This document shows, piece by piece, positions 31,150 through 38,980 of a stretch of 64,000 nt of DNA (its first letter is position 1; every line of letters starts with the position of its first letter). Source of the stretch: Bradyrhizobium sp. SZCCT0153 (lineage in GTDB: Bacteria; Pseudomonadota; Alphaproteobacteria; Rhizobiales; Xanthobacteraceae). A model generated the notes under the pieces. The model was not told the origin of the DNA. It worked only from the letters and a program-made list of their open reading frames with translations, and made no database searches. The stretch lies in contig NZ_JAFCKS010000002.1 in the NCBI RefSeq assembly GCF_018129995.1, forward strand, positions 372,001-436,000, given 5' to 3'. Made by a program: the position numbers and the translations under genes.

Positions 31150-32022
31150 ATGACCGACACCCCTTACGTGCCGCCCAAGGTCTGGACCTGGAACAAGGAG
31201 AACGGCGGGCAGTTCGCCAGCATCAACCGCCCGATCGCCGGCCCCACCCATGACAAGGAGCTGCCGGTCGGCAAGCACCCCTTCCAGCTCTATTCGCTGG
31301 CGACGCCGAACGGGGTCAAGGTCACCGTGATGCTGGAGGAGCTGCTGGCGCTCGGGCACAAGGGCGCCGAATACGACGCTTGGCTGATCAGGATAGGCAA
31401 TGGCGACCAGTTCGGCAGCGGCTTCGTCGACATCAATCCCAACTCCAAGATTCCGGCGCTGATGGACCGCTCCGGCCCTGAGCCGATCAGGATATTCGAG
31501 TCCGGCTCGATCCTGCTCTACCTCGCCGAGAAGTTCGGCGCCTTCCTGCCCAAGGACATCAAGACCCGCACCGAGGCGATGTCCTGGCTGTTCTGGCAGA
31601 TGGGCAGCGCGCCCTATCTCGGCGGCGGCTTCGGCCATTTCTACGCCTATGCGCCGACCAAGATCGAATACGCCATCGACCGTTTCGCGATGGAGACCAA
31701 ACGCCAGCTCGACGTGCTCGACCGGCGCCTCGCCGACAACGAATATCTCGCCGGCAGCGAGTATAGCATCGCCGACATCGCAGTGTGGCCCTGGTACGGC
31801 GCGCTCGCCAAGGGGCTGGTCTATGGCGCCGGCGAATTCCTGTCCGTGCAGAACTACAAGCACGTGCAGCGCTGGACCGACCAGATCGCCAAGCGCCCGG
31901 CCGTCAAGCGCGGCCGCATGGTCAACCGCGTCTCCGGCGATCCCGCCAGCCAGCTCCACGAGCGGCACGATGCGTCCGATTTCGAGACCAAGACGCAGGA
32001 CAAGATCGCGCCCGCGATGTAG
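31150..32022 (+). CDS. yghU: Glutathione S-transferase-like disulfide-bond oxidoreductase YghU
   Basis: A 290-residue Nu-class GST, nearly colinear with E. coli YghU from MTDTPYVPPKVWTW to HERHDASDFETKTQDK. The thioredoxin-like domain has LYSLATPNGVKVTVMLEE, with the Thr/Asn that position two glutathiones, and PNSKIPALMD; the helical domain has GGGFGHFYAYAPTKIEYAIDRF. These proteins bind two GSH molecules and show disulfide reductase and peroxidase activity. ATG 31150 (CCGGAG upstream) matches the E. coli start; an in-frame ATG at 31117 is rejected. Confidence 0.95.
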   Translation: MTDTPYVPPKVWTWNKENGGQFASINRPIAGPTHDKELPVGKHPFQLYSLATPNGVKVTVMLEELLALGHKGAEYDAWLIRIGNGDQFGSGFVDINPNSKIPALMDRSGPEPIRIFESGSILLYLAEKFGAFLPKDIKTRTEAMSWLFWQMGSAPYLGGGFGHFYAYAPTKIEYAIDRFAMETKRQLDVLDRRLADNEYLAGSEYSIADIAVWPWYGALAKGLVYGAGEFLSVQNYKHVQRWTDQIAKRPAVKRGRMVNRVSGDPASQLHERHDASDFETKTQDKIAPAM

Positions 32023-32085
32023 GGCGGTGCCGCTTCATCTCGCCCCGCTTGCGGGGCGAGGGAGCGCGCCTTCGCCGCGACGCGC

Positions 32086-32703
32086 CTACTTCCCCTTCGC
32101 GCCTTCGGCCGCCGGAAACACCACGCGATCATCCGTGCGGCAGTAGCGGTCGGCGAACATGCGGCCGATCGGGTGATAGCGGTCCATGTGCACCCGCATC
32201 GCCTTGTCGTCCCACAGCTCGTCGCGGATGTGGAAGTGGATGCCTTCGCCCATGATCAGGCGGCGATCGTCGTTGACGTCGATCATCTTCCAGAGCTTGC
32301 ACTCCATCGCCCAGGGCGTGTCGGCGAGCCGCGGCACCGCGATCTTGCTCGAGGGCGCGAGCTTGAGCCCGAGATAGTCGGGCTCGCCGATGTCGGGCGG
32401 AAAATCGCCGCTGCTCTCGTGCATGGCCTTCGCCAGCGGTTCGTCGGCGATATTGACCACGAACTCACCGGTGCGCTGGATGTTGAGGAAGGTGTCCTTG
32501 TCCTGTCCGTTCGGCTTACGGTTCGCCGCGAACATGCACAGCGGCGGATCCTCGCAAAACGCGTTGAAGAAGCTGAAGGGGGCGGCGTTGACCACGCCGG
32601 TCGGCCCGACCGTGGTTACCCACGCGATCGGCCGCGGCAGGATGAAGGACGTCAGCACCTTGTAGCGCTCGCGTGGCGTCAGATCGCTGGCGGCGTAATC
32701 CAT
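32086..32703 (-). CDS. Flavin reductase / FMN-binding split-barrel protein
   Basis: A 205-residue flavin reductase-like protein with the family N-terminus YKVLTSFILPRPIAWVTTVGPTGVVNAAPFSFFNAFCEDPP, which binds FMN, and the C-terminal DRYHPIGRMFADRYCRTDD. It could supply reduced flavin to a two-component monooxygenase or act on its own. It converges on yghU and precedes the ACAD10-like gene's family-B repeat. ATG at 32703 is used. Confidence 0.9.
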   Translation of the reverse strand: MDYAASDLTPRERYKVLTSFILPRPIAWVTTVGPTGVVNAAPFSFFNAFCEDPPLCMFAANRKPNGQDKDTFLNIQRTGEFVVNIADEPLAKAMHESSGDFPPDIGEPDYLGLKLAPSSKIAVPRLADTPWAMECKLWKMIDVNDDRRLIMGEGIHFHIRDELWDDKAMRVHMDRYHPIGRMFADRYCRTDDRVVFPAAEGAKGK

Positions 32704-32727
32704 GGTGGCTCCGTGGAGGTGAAACTT

Positions 32728-32820
32728 CGTAGGGTGGGCAAAGCGAAGCGTGCCCACCACTTCTTGCGATCTCGCGATGGTGGGCACGGCGCGCGAAGAG
32801 CGCGCCTTGCCCACCCTACG
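32728..32820. repeat. Palindromic repeat (family B)
   Basis: CGTAGGGTGGGCAAAGCGAA and the mirrored TTGCCCACCCTACG end form a long inverted repeat with the inner TGCCCACCA/TGGTGGGCA pair. It lies between the flavin reductase and ACAD genes, both on the minus strand. Confidence 0.9.
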
Positions 32821-32849
32821 CCTCTTCCCGAGCGGGAAGAGGCGAGACC

Positions 32850-34127
32850 TCACGCCATGCTGAGCTCGTGGCGTCCCACCACCATCCAGTGCACCTCGTC
32901 CGGACCATCCGCGAAGCGCAGATGGCGTACGTCCTGGTACATCTCCGCGAGCGGGGTCCAGTGCGAGATGCCGGTGGCGCCGTGCATCTGGATCGACTGG
33001 TCGATGATCTTGCAGGCGCGCTCCGGCACCATGGCCTTGACCATGGACACCCAGACGCGGGCCTCCTTGTTGCCGAGCACGTCCATCGCCTTGGCGGCCT
33101 TCAGCACCATCAGCCGCATCGCCTCGATCTCGCAGCGCGCTTGCGCGATGATCTGCATGTTGCCGCCGAGATGGGCGATCTTCTTGCCGAAAGCTTCGCG
33201 GGTCAGGCCACGCTGCACCATCAGATCGAGCGCTTTCTCCGCTTTGCCGATGGTGCGCATGCAGTGATGGATGCGGCCCGGGCCGAGGCGGAGCTGCGAG
33301 ATCTCGAAACCGCGGCCTTCGCCCAGCAGAATGTTCTCCTTGGGCACGCGCACATTGTTGAAACGCATGTGCATGTGGCCGCGCGGGGCGTGGTCCTGGC
33401 CGAACACGTACATGGGCCCGAGCACCTCGACGCCGGGCGTGTCGCGCGGCACCAGGATCTGTGACTGCTGCTTGCTCGGCGCCGCGTCCGGATTGGTCTT
33501 CACCATCACGATGAGGATCTTGCAACGGGGATCGCCGACGCCGGAGATGTAATACTTCTCGCCGTTGATGACCCATTCGTCGCCGACGAGCTTTGCCGTG
33601 GTCGAGATGTTCTTGGCGTCGGAAGAGGCGACGTTCGGCTCGGTCATGACATAGGCCGAGCGGATCTCGCCGTTCATCAACGGCTTCAGCCACTTCTCCT
33701 TCTGCTCCTTGGTGCCGACGCGCTCCAGCACCTCCATGTTGCCGGTGTCCGGCGCCGAGCAGTTCATGGTCTCGGAGGCCAGCGGGCTCTTGCCGAGCTC
33801 GGAGGCGATATAGGCGTAGTCGAGGTTCTTCAGGCCCTGGCCGGTCTCGTCATCGGGCAGGAAGAAGTTCCAGAGGCCTTCCTGCTTGGCTTTGTTCTTG
33901 GCCTTTTCCAGCACCTCGAGCTGCTTGGGCGTGAAGCTCCAGCGGTCTTCCTTGGCCTCGCCGGCCTTGGCGAACTCGATCGACATCGGCTCGACGGTTT
34001 CGCGGATGAACTTCCTGACGTGATCGTAGAGCGGCCGGACCTGGTCCGACATGCGGAGGTCGTTGAGCTCGTCGCCGGGGTTGAGGGTGTAATTGGTAGT
34101 GCGGGGAATATAGGTGTGTTTTGTCAT
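32850..34127 (-). CDS. ACAD10/11-like acyl-CoA dehydrogenase
   Basis: A 425-residue FAD acyl-CoA dehydrogenase of the ACAD10/11 branch. MTEPNVASSDAKNI (161-174), GRGFEISQLRLGPGR (271-285) with IHHCMRTIG after it, and RFADGPDEVH at the end are shared with human ACAD11. In that branch and in LvaC of the Pseudomonas putida levulinate operon, the enzyme acts with an APH-like kinase on 4-hydroxyacyl-CoA: the phosphate added by the kinase is eliminated to give an enoyl-CoA. Such a kinase gene is 2.4 kb away (36514). ATG 34127 has a strong GGGAGG site; the longer frame is not needed. Confidence 0.93.
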   Translation of the reverse strand: MTKHTYIPRTTNYTLNPGDELNDLRMSDQVRPLYDHVRKFIRETVEPMSIEFAKAGEAKEDRWSFTPKQLEVLEKAKNKAKQEGLWNFFLPDDETGQGLKNLDYAYIASELGKSPLASETMNCSAPDTGNMEVLERVGTKEQKEKWLKPLMNGEIRSAYVMTEPNVASSDAKNISTTAKLVGDEWVINGEKYYISGVGDPRCKILIVMVKTNPDAAPSKQQSQILVPRDTPGVEVLGPMYVFGQDHAPRGHMHMRFNNVRVPKENILLGEGRGFEISQLRLGPGRIHHCMRTIGKAEKALDLMVQRGLTREAFGKKIAHLGGNMQIIAQARCEIEAMRLMVLKAAKAMDVLGNKEARVWVSMVKAMVPERACKIIDQSIQMHGATGISHWTPLAEMYQDVRHLRFADGPDEVHWMVVGRHELSMA

Positions 34128-34279
34128 TGTTCCTCCCGGGTCGCTGAGATCGTGCTGGACGACAGAATAGTCGCAGCGCGGCAAAAGTGCGAGCGTGCAT
34201 TTCCCCGCGCGGGCCATGCCACGCGATGGAATTTCGCGAGAGCGTTTGAAATGTTGTTTGAACGCCGTCGCGTCGTGCG

Positions 34280-34660
34280 TCAGCTCGCCATCCGGTGCAT
34301 CGCGCAGATCTTGTTGCCGTCAAGGTCGCGCAAGTAGGCGATATAGAGCTTGTTCCCCGCGCCCTCGCGGATGCCGGGCGGATTCTCAATCGGCGTTCCG
34401 CCAGCAGCGACGCCGGCGGCGTGCCACTTGTCGACCTGCTCCGGCGAGTTGCAGGCAAAGCCGATGGTGCCGCCATTCGCGCATGTCGCCGCTTCGCCGT
34501 TGATCGGCTTCGTCACCGAGAACACGCCGGTCTTGGTGATGTAGAAGATGCGATGGCCGTCGACCCTGGCCGGCCGCACCTCGAGCGTGCCGAGCAGCGT
34601 GTCATAGAACGTCTTGGCCTTGTCGAGGTCGTTGGTGCCGATCATGATATGGGAAAACAT
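34280..34660 (-). CDS. VOC-family (glyoxalase/dioxygenase fold) protein
   Basis: A 126-residue single-domain vicinal-oxygen-chelate protein: MFSHIMIGTNDLDKAKTFYDTLLG at the start and YIAYLRDLDGNKICAMHR at the end, the usual beta-alpha-beta-beta-beta halves. Metal-ligand positions (His at residue 4, Asp/Glu late) look plausible. Reaction unknown. It lies upstream of the ACAD10-like gene on the same strand with ~150 bp between. Confidence 0.85.
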   Translation of the reverse strand: MFSHIMIGTNDLDKAKTFYDTLLGTLEVRPARVDGHRIFYITKTGVFSVTKPINGEAATCANGGTIGFACNSPEQVDKWHAAGVAAGGTPIENPPGIREGAGNKLYIAYLRDLDGNKICAMHRMAS

Positions 34661-34696
34661 TTGCCCGTCCCCTTTTGCGCTTACGAAATCAGACAT

Positions 34697-34780
34697 CGTA
34701 GGGTGGGCAAAGCGCAGCGTGCCCACCACCACAATTGCTTATGGTGGGCACGCCGCAAGCGCGGCTTTGCCCACCCTACG
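34697..34780. repeat. Palindromic repeat (family B)
   Basis: CGTAGGGTGGGCAAAGCGCA is mirrored by GCTTTGCCCACCCTACG. It separates two minus-strand genes and is close in sequence to the copies at 32728 and 45606. Confidence 0.9.
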
Positions 34781-34783
34781 AAT

Positions 34784-35563
34784 TCAAAACGCCGTATAGC
34801 CACCGTCGATAACGAACGTATCCGCGGTGTGATACGATGACGCCTTGCTCATCAGATATACGGCAATGCCGCCGAAATCGCTGGGCTCGCCGAAGCGCCG
34901 CACCGGAATGCGCGGCATCACGTTGGCGACAAACTTTTCGTTGGCCATGATGCCTGATGTCATGTCGCTCTTGATCCAGCCGGGCAGGATCGCATTCGCG
35001 GTGACGCCGTGGCGTGCCAGTTCGACGCCGAGCGCGCGCACCAGCGCGTTGATCGCGGCCTTGGTCGCCGCATAGTGCTCGTTGCGCGCGGTGCCGAAGA
35101 TCGAGGCCAGGCTCGATGTCGCAACCAGCCGGCCGAAGGGATCGCCCGCATTGGCGCGCTCGGTCATGTGCCTCGCGGCCGCCTGGAAGGCGTGGAACAC
35201 GCCGTCGAGATTGGTCGCGAACATGGTGCGCCATTCTTCCTCGGTGCGCTCGATGAAGGAACGCCGGCCGCCGCCGCCGATGCCGGCATTGGCAAAGCAG
35301 CCGTCGACCCGGCCGAAAGTGTCGAGCGTGGCCTTCATTGCGGCATTGACCGAGGCCGGATCGGTGACGTCGCAGACGCGGGTATCGACCTTGCCGGAGA
35401 GGCCTGCCATGCTCGCGGCAGCAGCCTTGTTCTTGTCAGCATTGCGGCCCCAGATCGAGACGTTGCAACCCTGGCCGGCTAGCGCCTGCGCGATGCCGAG
35501 CCCGATGCCGCCATTGCCACCGGTGATCACGGCGACACGGCCAGTGAGGTCGAAAAGGTCCAT
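34784..35563 (-). CDS. SDR-family oxidoreductase (canonical active site)
   Basis: A 259-residue classical short-chain dehydrogenase. The cofactor motif TGGNGGIG, NAG (ANAGIGGGG, residues 91-99) and catalytic Ser150, Tyr164 and Lys168 (ATSSLAS...EHYAATKAA) are intact. Placed between the ACAD10-like gene and the kinase pair, it could play the LvaD-like role of reducing a 4-oxoacyl-CoA or oxidising a 3-hydroxyacyl-CoA. It is divergent from the crotonase at 35729. Confidence 0.9.
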   Translation of the reverse strand: MDLFDLTGRVAVITGGNGGIGLGIAQALAGQGCNVSIWGRNADKNKAAAASMAGLSGKVDTRVCDVTDPASVNAAMKATLDTFGRVDGCFANAGIGGGGRRSFIERTEEEWRTMFATNLDGVFHAFQAAARHMTERANAGDPFGRLVATSSLASIFGTARNEHYAATKAAINALVRALGVELARHGVTANAILPGWIKSDMTSGIMANEKFVANVMPRIPVRRFGEPSDFGGIAVYLMSKASSYHTADTFVIDGGYTAF

Positions 35564-35728
35564 GGCGCGTGTCCTGCTTTTGGTATGCGTCGCATCAGCC
35601 GCTGCGCGCAAGATTGCTTGCTATGCTCCGATCACCATGGACAAGACCGCGCCAAAAATCAAATATGCGCCCTGGCAAAAGCAATTCCGGTCTGCGAAAC
35701 GTCGCTGGCCGCAACTGACGAGGAAACC

Positions 35729-36517
35729 ATGCAGTTCAAACACGTCACGCTCGATCTCGATGGCTCGGTCGCGATCCTCAAGCTCGACCATCAGGAGGTG
35801 ATGAACGCGGTCTCCGTGGACATGCTCGGCGGTCTCGCGCAAGCGCTCGACGCGATCGAGGAGAGGAAGGACGAGGTGCGCTGCGTCGTGCTGACCGGCG
35901 CGGGGCGTGCGTTCTGTACCGGCGCGAACCTCCAGGGCCGCAACGACCAGTCGAAGAAGACCAAGGCCGGCTTGACGCTCGAGACCGGTTTCCACCCCTT
36001 CCTGCGCCGCATCCGCAATCTGCACTGCCCGATCGTGACCGCCGTCAACGGGCCGGCCGCGGGCGCTGGCATGAGCTTCGCGCTGCTCGGCGACATGATC
36101 CTGTGCGCGCGATCCTCCTACTTTCTGCAGGCGTTCCGCCGCATCGGCCTTGTGCCGGATTGCGGCTCGACCTGGCTGCTGCCGCGGCTCGTCGGCCGGG
36201 CGCGCTCGATCGAATTGTCGCTGATGGGCGAAAGGCTGCCGGCCGAGAAGGCGCTGGAATGGGGTCTCGTCAACCGCGTCTATGACGACGGCGTGCTGAT
36301 GGAGGAGGCGATGAAGCTTGCACGCGAGCTCGCCAGCGGGCCGACGGTCGCGCTGTCGCTGATCCGCAAGCTCTACTGGGACAGCCCGGAAAATTCCTTC
36401 GAGGACCAGCTCAATCTCGAATTCCAGTGCCAGCTTCGTGCCGGCGACACGCAGGACTTTCGCGAAGGCGTCGGCGCGTTCCTGGAGAAGCGCCCGGCGC
36501 AGTTCAAGGGCAAATGA
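35729..36517 (+). CDS. Enoyl-CoA hydratase/isomerase (crotonase), PaaG-like
   Basis: A 262-residue crotonase. The oxyanion-hole segments are GAGRAFCTGANLQGR and NGPAAGAGMSFALLGDMILCA; the active-site loop FRRIGLVPDCGSTWLLPRLVG carries an Asp where hydratases often carry Glu, as in PaaG-type isomerases. It probably hydrates or isomerises an enoyl-CoA. GAGGAAACC precedes ATG 35729. Its stop overlaps the kinase start as ATGA, so it is cotranscribed with the kinase and the DUF6285-like gene. Confidence 0.92.
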   Translation: MQFKHVTLDLDGSVAILKLDHQEVMNAVSVDMLGGLAQALDAIEERKDEVRCVVLTGAGRAFCTGANLQGRNDQSKKTKAGLTLETGFHPFLRRIRNLHCPIVTAVNGPAAGAGMSFALLGDMILCARSSYFLQAFRRIGLVPDCGSTWLLPRLVGRARSIELSLMGERLPAEKALEWGLVNRVYDDGVLMEEAMKLARELASGPTVALSLIRKLYWDSPENSFEDQLNLEFQCQLRAGDTQDFREGVGAFLEKRPAQFKGK

Positions 36518-37500
36518 TCGAGACGCAACTCTCCCGCAGCGTCGCGCGCTGGTGCCCGGGCGCGACGGGCGTTACCGGAGCTGCAAGACTGTCCGGTGGC
36601 GCGAGCCAGGAAACCTGGCGCTTCGATATCGTGCACCCCGATGGGCCGATCGGCGCGATCCTGCGCCGCTCGCCGAAAGGCTATGGCGCGGCGCCGACGC
36701 GCGCGGCAGGGCTTCGGGCCGAAGCGCGGCTGATGCAGCTCGCTTATGAAGCGGGCCTGCCGTCACCGCGGGTGATGCATGTTCTGGTGCCCGAGGACGA
36801 TCTCGGCACCGGCTTTATCATGCAGCGGGTCGAGGGCGAGACCATCGCGCGCAAGATCCTGCGCGACGACGAGTTCGCTGCGGCGCGGCCGCTTCTCGCG
36901 CGGCAGATCGGCGGCGTGCTAGCGGGGCTGCACGGGCTGCCGCAGGACAAGCTGCCCGAGCTGCGGCACATGTCGGCGGCGAAGGAGATCGACGAGTTCG
37001 AACGCGACTACCGCAGCCTGAACTGGCCAAAGCCGGTGTTCGAGCTGGCGCTGCGCTGGCTGCGCGGCCACGATCCGGGTCCCGCCGCCGAGACGACGCT
37101 GGTGCACGGCGATTTCCGCAACGGCAATCTCATCATCGGCGCCGACGGCGTCCGCGCGGTGCTCGATTGGGAGCTCGCCCATCTCGGCGACCCCATGGAG
37201 GATCTCGGCTGGGTCTGCGTCAACTCCTGGCGTTTTGGTGAGATCGACAAGCCCGTCGGCGGCTTTGGTTCGCGCGAGGAATTGTTCACGGGCTATGAAG
37301 CCGCGGGCCGCAAATGCGACCCTGCGCGTGTAAAGTTCTGGGAAGTGATGGGCACGCTGCGCTGGGGCATCATGTGCGGCGGCATGATGCAGCGGTTTCG
37401 CGAGGGCCCGGACCATTCCATGGAGCGCGCCATGATCGGCCGCCGCGCCAGCGAGACCGAGATCGATCTGTTGCGGCTGCTCGCGCCGCGAGGGAGTTGA
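36514..37500 (+). CDS. APH-like phosphotransferase (LvaA / ACAD10-11 kinase type)
   Basis: A 328-residue protein-kinase-like phosphotransferase of the aminoglycoside-phosphotransferase (APH) family. The nucleotide-side motif LSGGASQETWRF is at 27-37, the catalytic loop HGDFRNGN at 198-205 (Asp200, Asn205) and the metal Asp218 in VLDWELAHLGDPMEDLGW. Family members next to ACAD10/11-like dehydrogenases phosphorylate the 4-hydroxyl of hydroxyacyl-CoA (LvaA in Pseudomonas putida; the kinase domain of human ACAD10/11). It is coupled to the crotonase (ATGA overlap) and followed after 2 bp by the small partner gene. Antibiotic resistance is unlikely from context. Confidence 0.9.
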   Translation: MIETQLSRSVARWCPGATGVTGAARLSGGASQETWRFDIVHPDGPIGAILRRSPKGYGAAPTRAAGLRAEARLMQLAYEAGLPSPRVMHVLVPEDDLGTGFIMQRVEGETIARKILRDDEFAAARPLLARQIGGVLAGLHGLPQDKLPELRHMSAAKEIDEFERDYRSLNWPKPVFELALRWLRGHDPGPAAETTLVHGDFRNGNLIIGADGVRAVLDWELAHLGDPMEDLGWVCVNSWRFGEIDKPVGGFGSREELFTGYEAAGRKCDPARVKFWEVMGTLRWGIMCGGMMQRFREGPDHSMERAMIGRRASETEIDLLRLLAPRGS

Positions 37501-37502
37501 CC

Positions 37503-37880
37503 ATGCAGGACGAACCGACCCCGATCGAGCTGACCAGGACGGTCGCTGATTTCTTGCGCAATGACATCGCGCCGCTGGTCTCTGGCCACCAGGCCTTCAA
37601 GCTGCGCGTGGCCATCAACATCCTTGATCTCGTGACACGGCACCTGACGCTGGAGCAGGGGAGCGATGCGAAAGAGCTGGAGCGACTGCGTGCTCTGCTG
37701 GGTGGTGATGGTTCGGTCACCGATCTCAACCGCGCGCTGGCCGAACGCATCGCCAAGGGCGAGGTAGATCTCGCAACGACCGGTCTCGCCGAGCATCTCT
37801 GGCAGACCACGATGGACAAGCTTGCCGTGGATCAGCCGAACTACGCATCGTACAAGCGCGAACTGTCGCGAGACGGCTAA
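37503..37880 (+). CDS. DUF6285-type small protein, probable kinase partner (LvaB-like)
   Basis: A 125-residue, mostly helical protein without signal peptide or membrane segment (PTPIELTRTVADFLRNDI, RVAINILDLVTRHLTLE). I take it to be the DUF6285 family, whose members follow APH-like kinase genes in this arrangement; LvaB, which stimulates LvaA in Pseudomonas putida, appears to be of this kind, though that equivalence is from memory. The 2-bp gap to the kinase implies a stoichiometric complex. It is the last gene of the three-gene unit and is followed by a family-A repeat. Confidence 0.75.
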   Translation: MQDEPTPIELTRTVADFLRNDIAPLVSGHQAFKLRVAINILDLVTRHLTLEQGSDAKELERLRALLGGDGSVTDLNRALAERIAKGEVDLATTGLAEHLWQTTMDKLAVDQPNYASYKRELSRDG

Positions 37881-37896
37881 GCGTTCCCACTGTCTC

Positions 37897-37976
37897 CGTC
37901 ATTGCGAGCGCAGCGAAGCAATCCAGAGTCGCTCCGCGGAGACAGTCTGGATTGTTTCGCTGCGCTCGCAATGACG
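37897..37976. repeat. Palindromic repeat (family A)
   Basis: CGTCATTGCGAGCGCAGCG is mirrored by CGCTGCGCTCGCAATGACG. It lies between the convergent DUF6285-like gene and the crotonase at 37991 and could form a bidirectional hairpin. Confidence 0.92.
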
Positions 37977-37990
37977 AGGGGAGGGACCTC

Positions 37991-38770
37991 CTACTTCCCC
38001 ACCCATTTCGGCGGCCGCTTCTCGGAAAATGCCTTCGGGCCCTCGATGTAGTCCTGCGACGCCACCATCGCCTTCACGGCCGGATAGTCCCGCTGCTCTT
38101 CAATTGCCTGCTCGAGCGACACACCGAGCCCCTTCTGAATGGTCTGCTTCGAAGCCCGGATCGACATCGGCGAGTTCTTGGTGATCATCTCCGCCCAGCG
38201 CAGTGCGCCCGCCAGCGCCTCGCCCTGCGGCACCACCTCGTTGACAAAGCCGAGCTCGTGGCCCTCTTTGGCGCTGACATGGCGCGCGGTGAGGATCATG
38301 CCCATGGCGCGCTTGAGCCCGATCTGGCGCGGCAGCCGGTGCAGGCCGCCGGCGAGCGCGGCCAGCCCGACGCGCGGCTCCGGCAGCGCGAAGGTCGCAT
38401 TCTCCGAGGCAATGATCAGGTCGCAGGCCAGCGCGATCTCGAAGCCGCCGCCCATCGCCACACCGTTGACCGCGGCGATGATCGGCTTGTCGCAGTCGAA
38501 GCGCGCTGTGAGGCCGGCGAAGCCGCCCTTGTCCCAGCCGCGCTTTCCGCCCGCCGCCTGCCATTTCAGATCGTTGCCGGCGCAGAATGCCTTGTCGCCG
38601 GCGCCGGTGACGATCGCGACCCACTGCTCGGGATCGGCCGAGAAGTCGTCGAAGACCCTTTGGAGCTCGAAATGCGCGTCGGTGTGCAGCGCGTTGTAGA
38701 CCTCGGGCCGCGACAGCGTGACGATCGTGATTGGCCCCTTGCGTTCCACTTTGGAAAATTTCAGCTCCAT
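37991..38770 (-). CDS. Enoyl-CoA hydratase/isomerase (crotonase), CaiD-like
   Basis: A 259-residue crotonase. GAGDKAFCAGNDLKW and NGVAMGGGFEIALACDLIIA form the oxyanion hole; FALPEPRVGLAALAGGLHRLPRQIG holds the catalytic-loop Glu. The pattern is like carnitinyl-CoA dehydratase and other short-chain hydratases. ATG 38770 is chosen; the longer frame adds an unlikely leader. It is divergent from the acyl-CoA dehydrogenase at 38981 with ~210 bp between. Confidence 0.92.
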   Translation of the reverse strand: MELKFSKVERKGPITIVTLSRPEVYNALHTDAHFELQRVFDDFSADPEQWVAIVTGAGDKAFCAGNDLKWQAAGGKRGWDKGGFAGLTARFDCDKPIIAAVNGVAMGGGFEIALACDLIIASENATFALPEPRVGLAALAGGLHRLPRQIGLKRAMGMILTARHVSAKEGHELGFVNEVVPQGEALAGALRWAEMITKNSPMSIRASKQTIQKGLGVSLEQAIEEQRDYPAVKAMVASQDYIEGPKAFSEKRPPKWVGK

Positions 38771-38980
38771 CGCTCGCTCCCGCATTTTCTCGTGAAGGAA
38801 TATTGGCGGCATACTACCGCGCCTCAGTGCTTGGGCACCATCGAATTGCGCAACGCGCCTTGCGCGGCCGGCACGCCTCGCATTGCTTGACTTGAAGGCG
38901 CTCTTCTCACCTTAATCGTGCGAAGCAAAACGCGCCTAGCGCCTTAACGCAAAACGATAAAATCATCCGGGAGAGAACCT

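Noticed and set aside
36514..37500. Aminoglycoside resistance kinase
   Set aside because: APH fold only; coupling to a crotonase and proximity to an ACAD10/11-like gene point to acyl-CoA metabolism.
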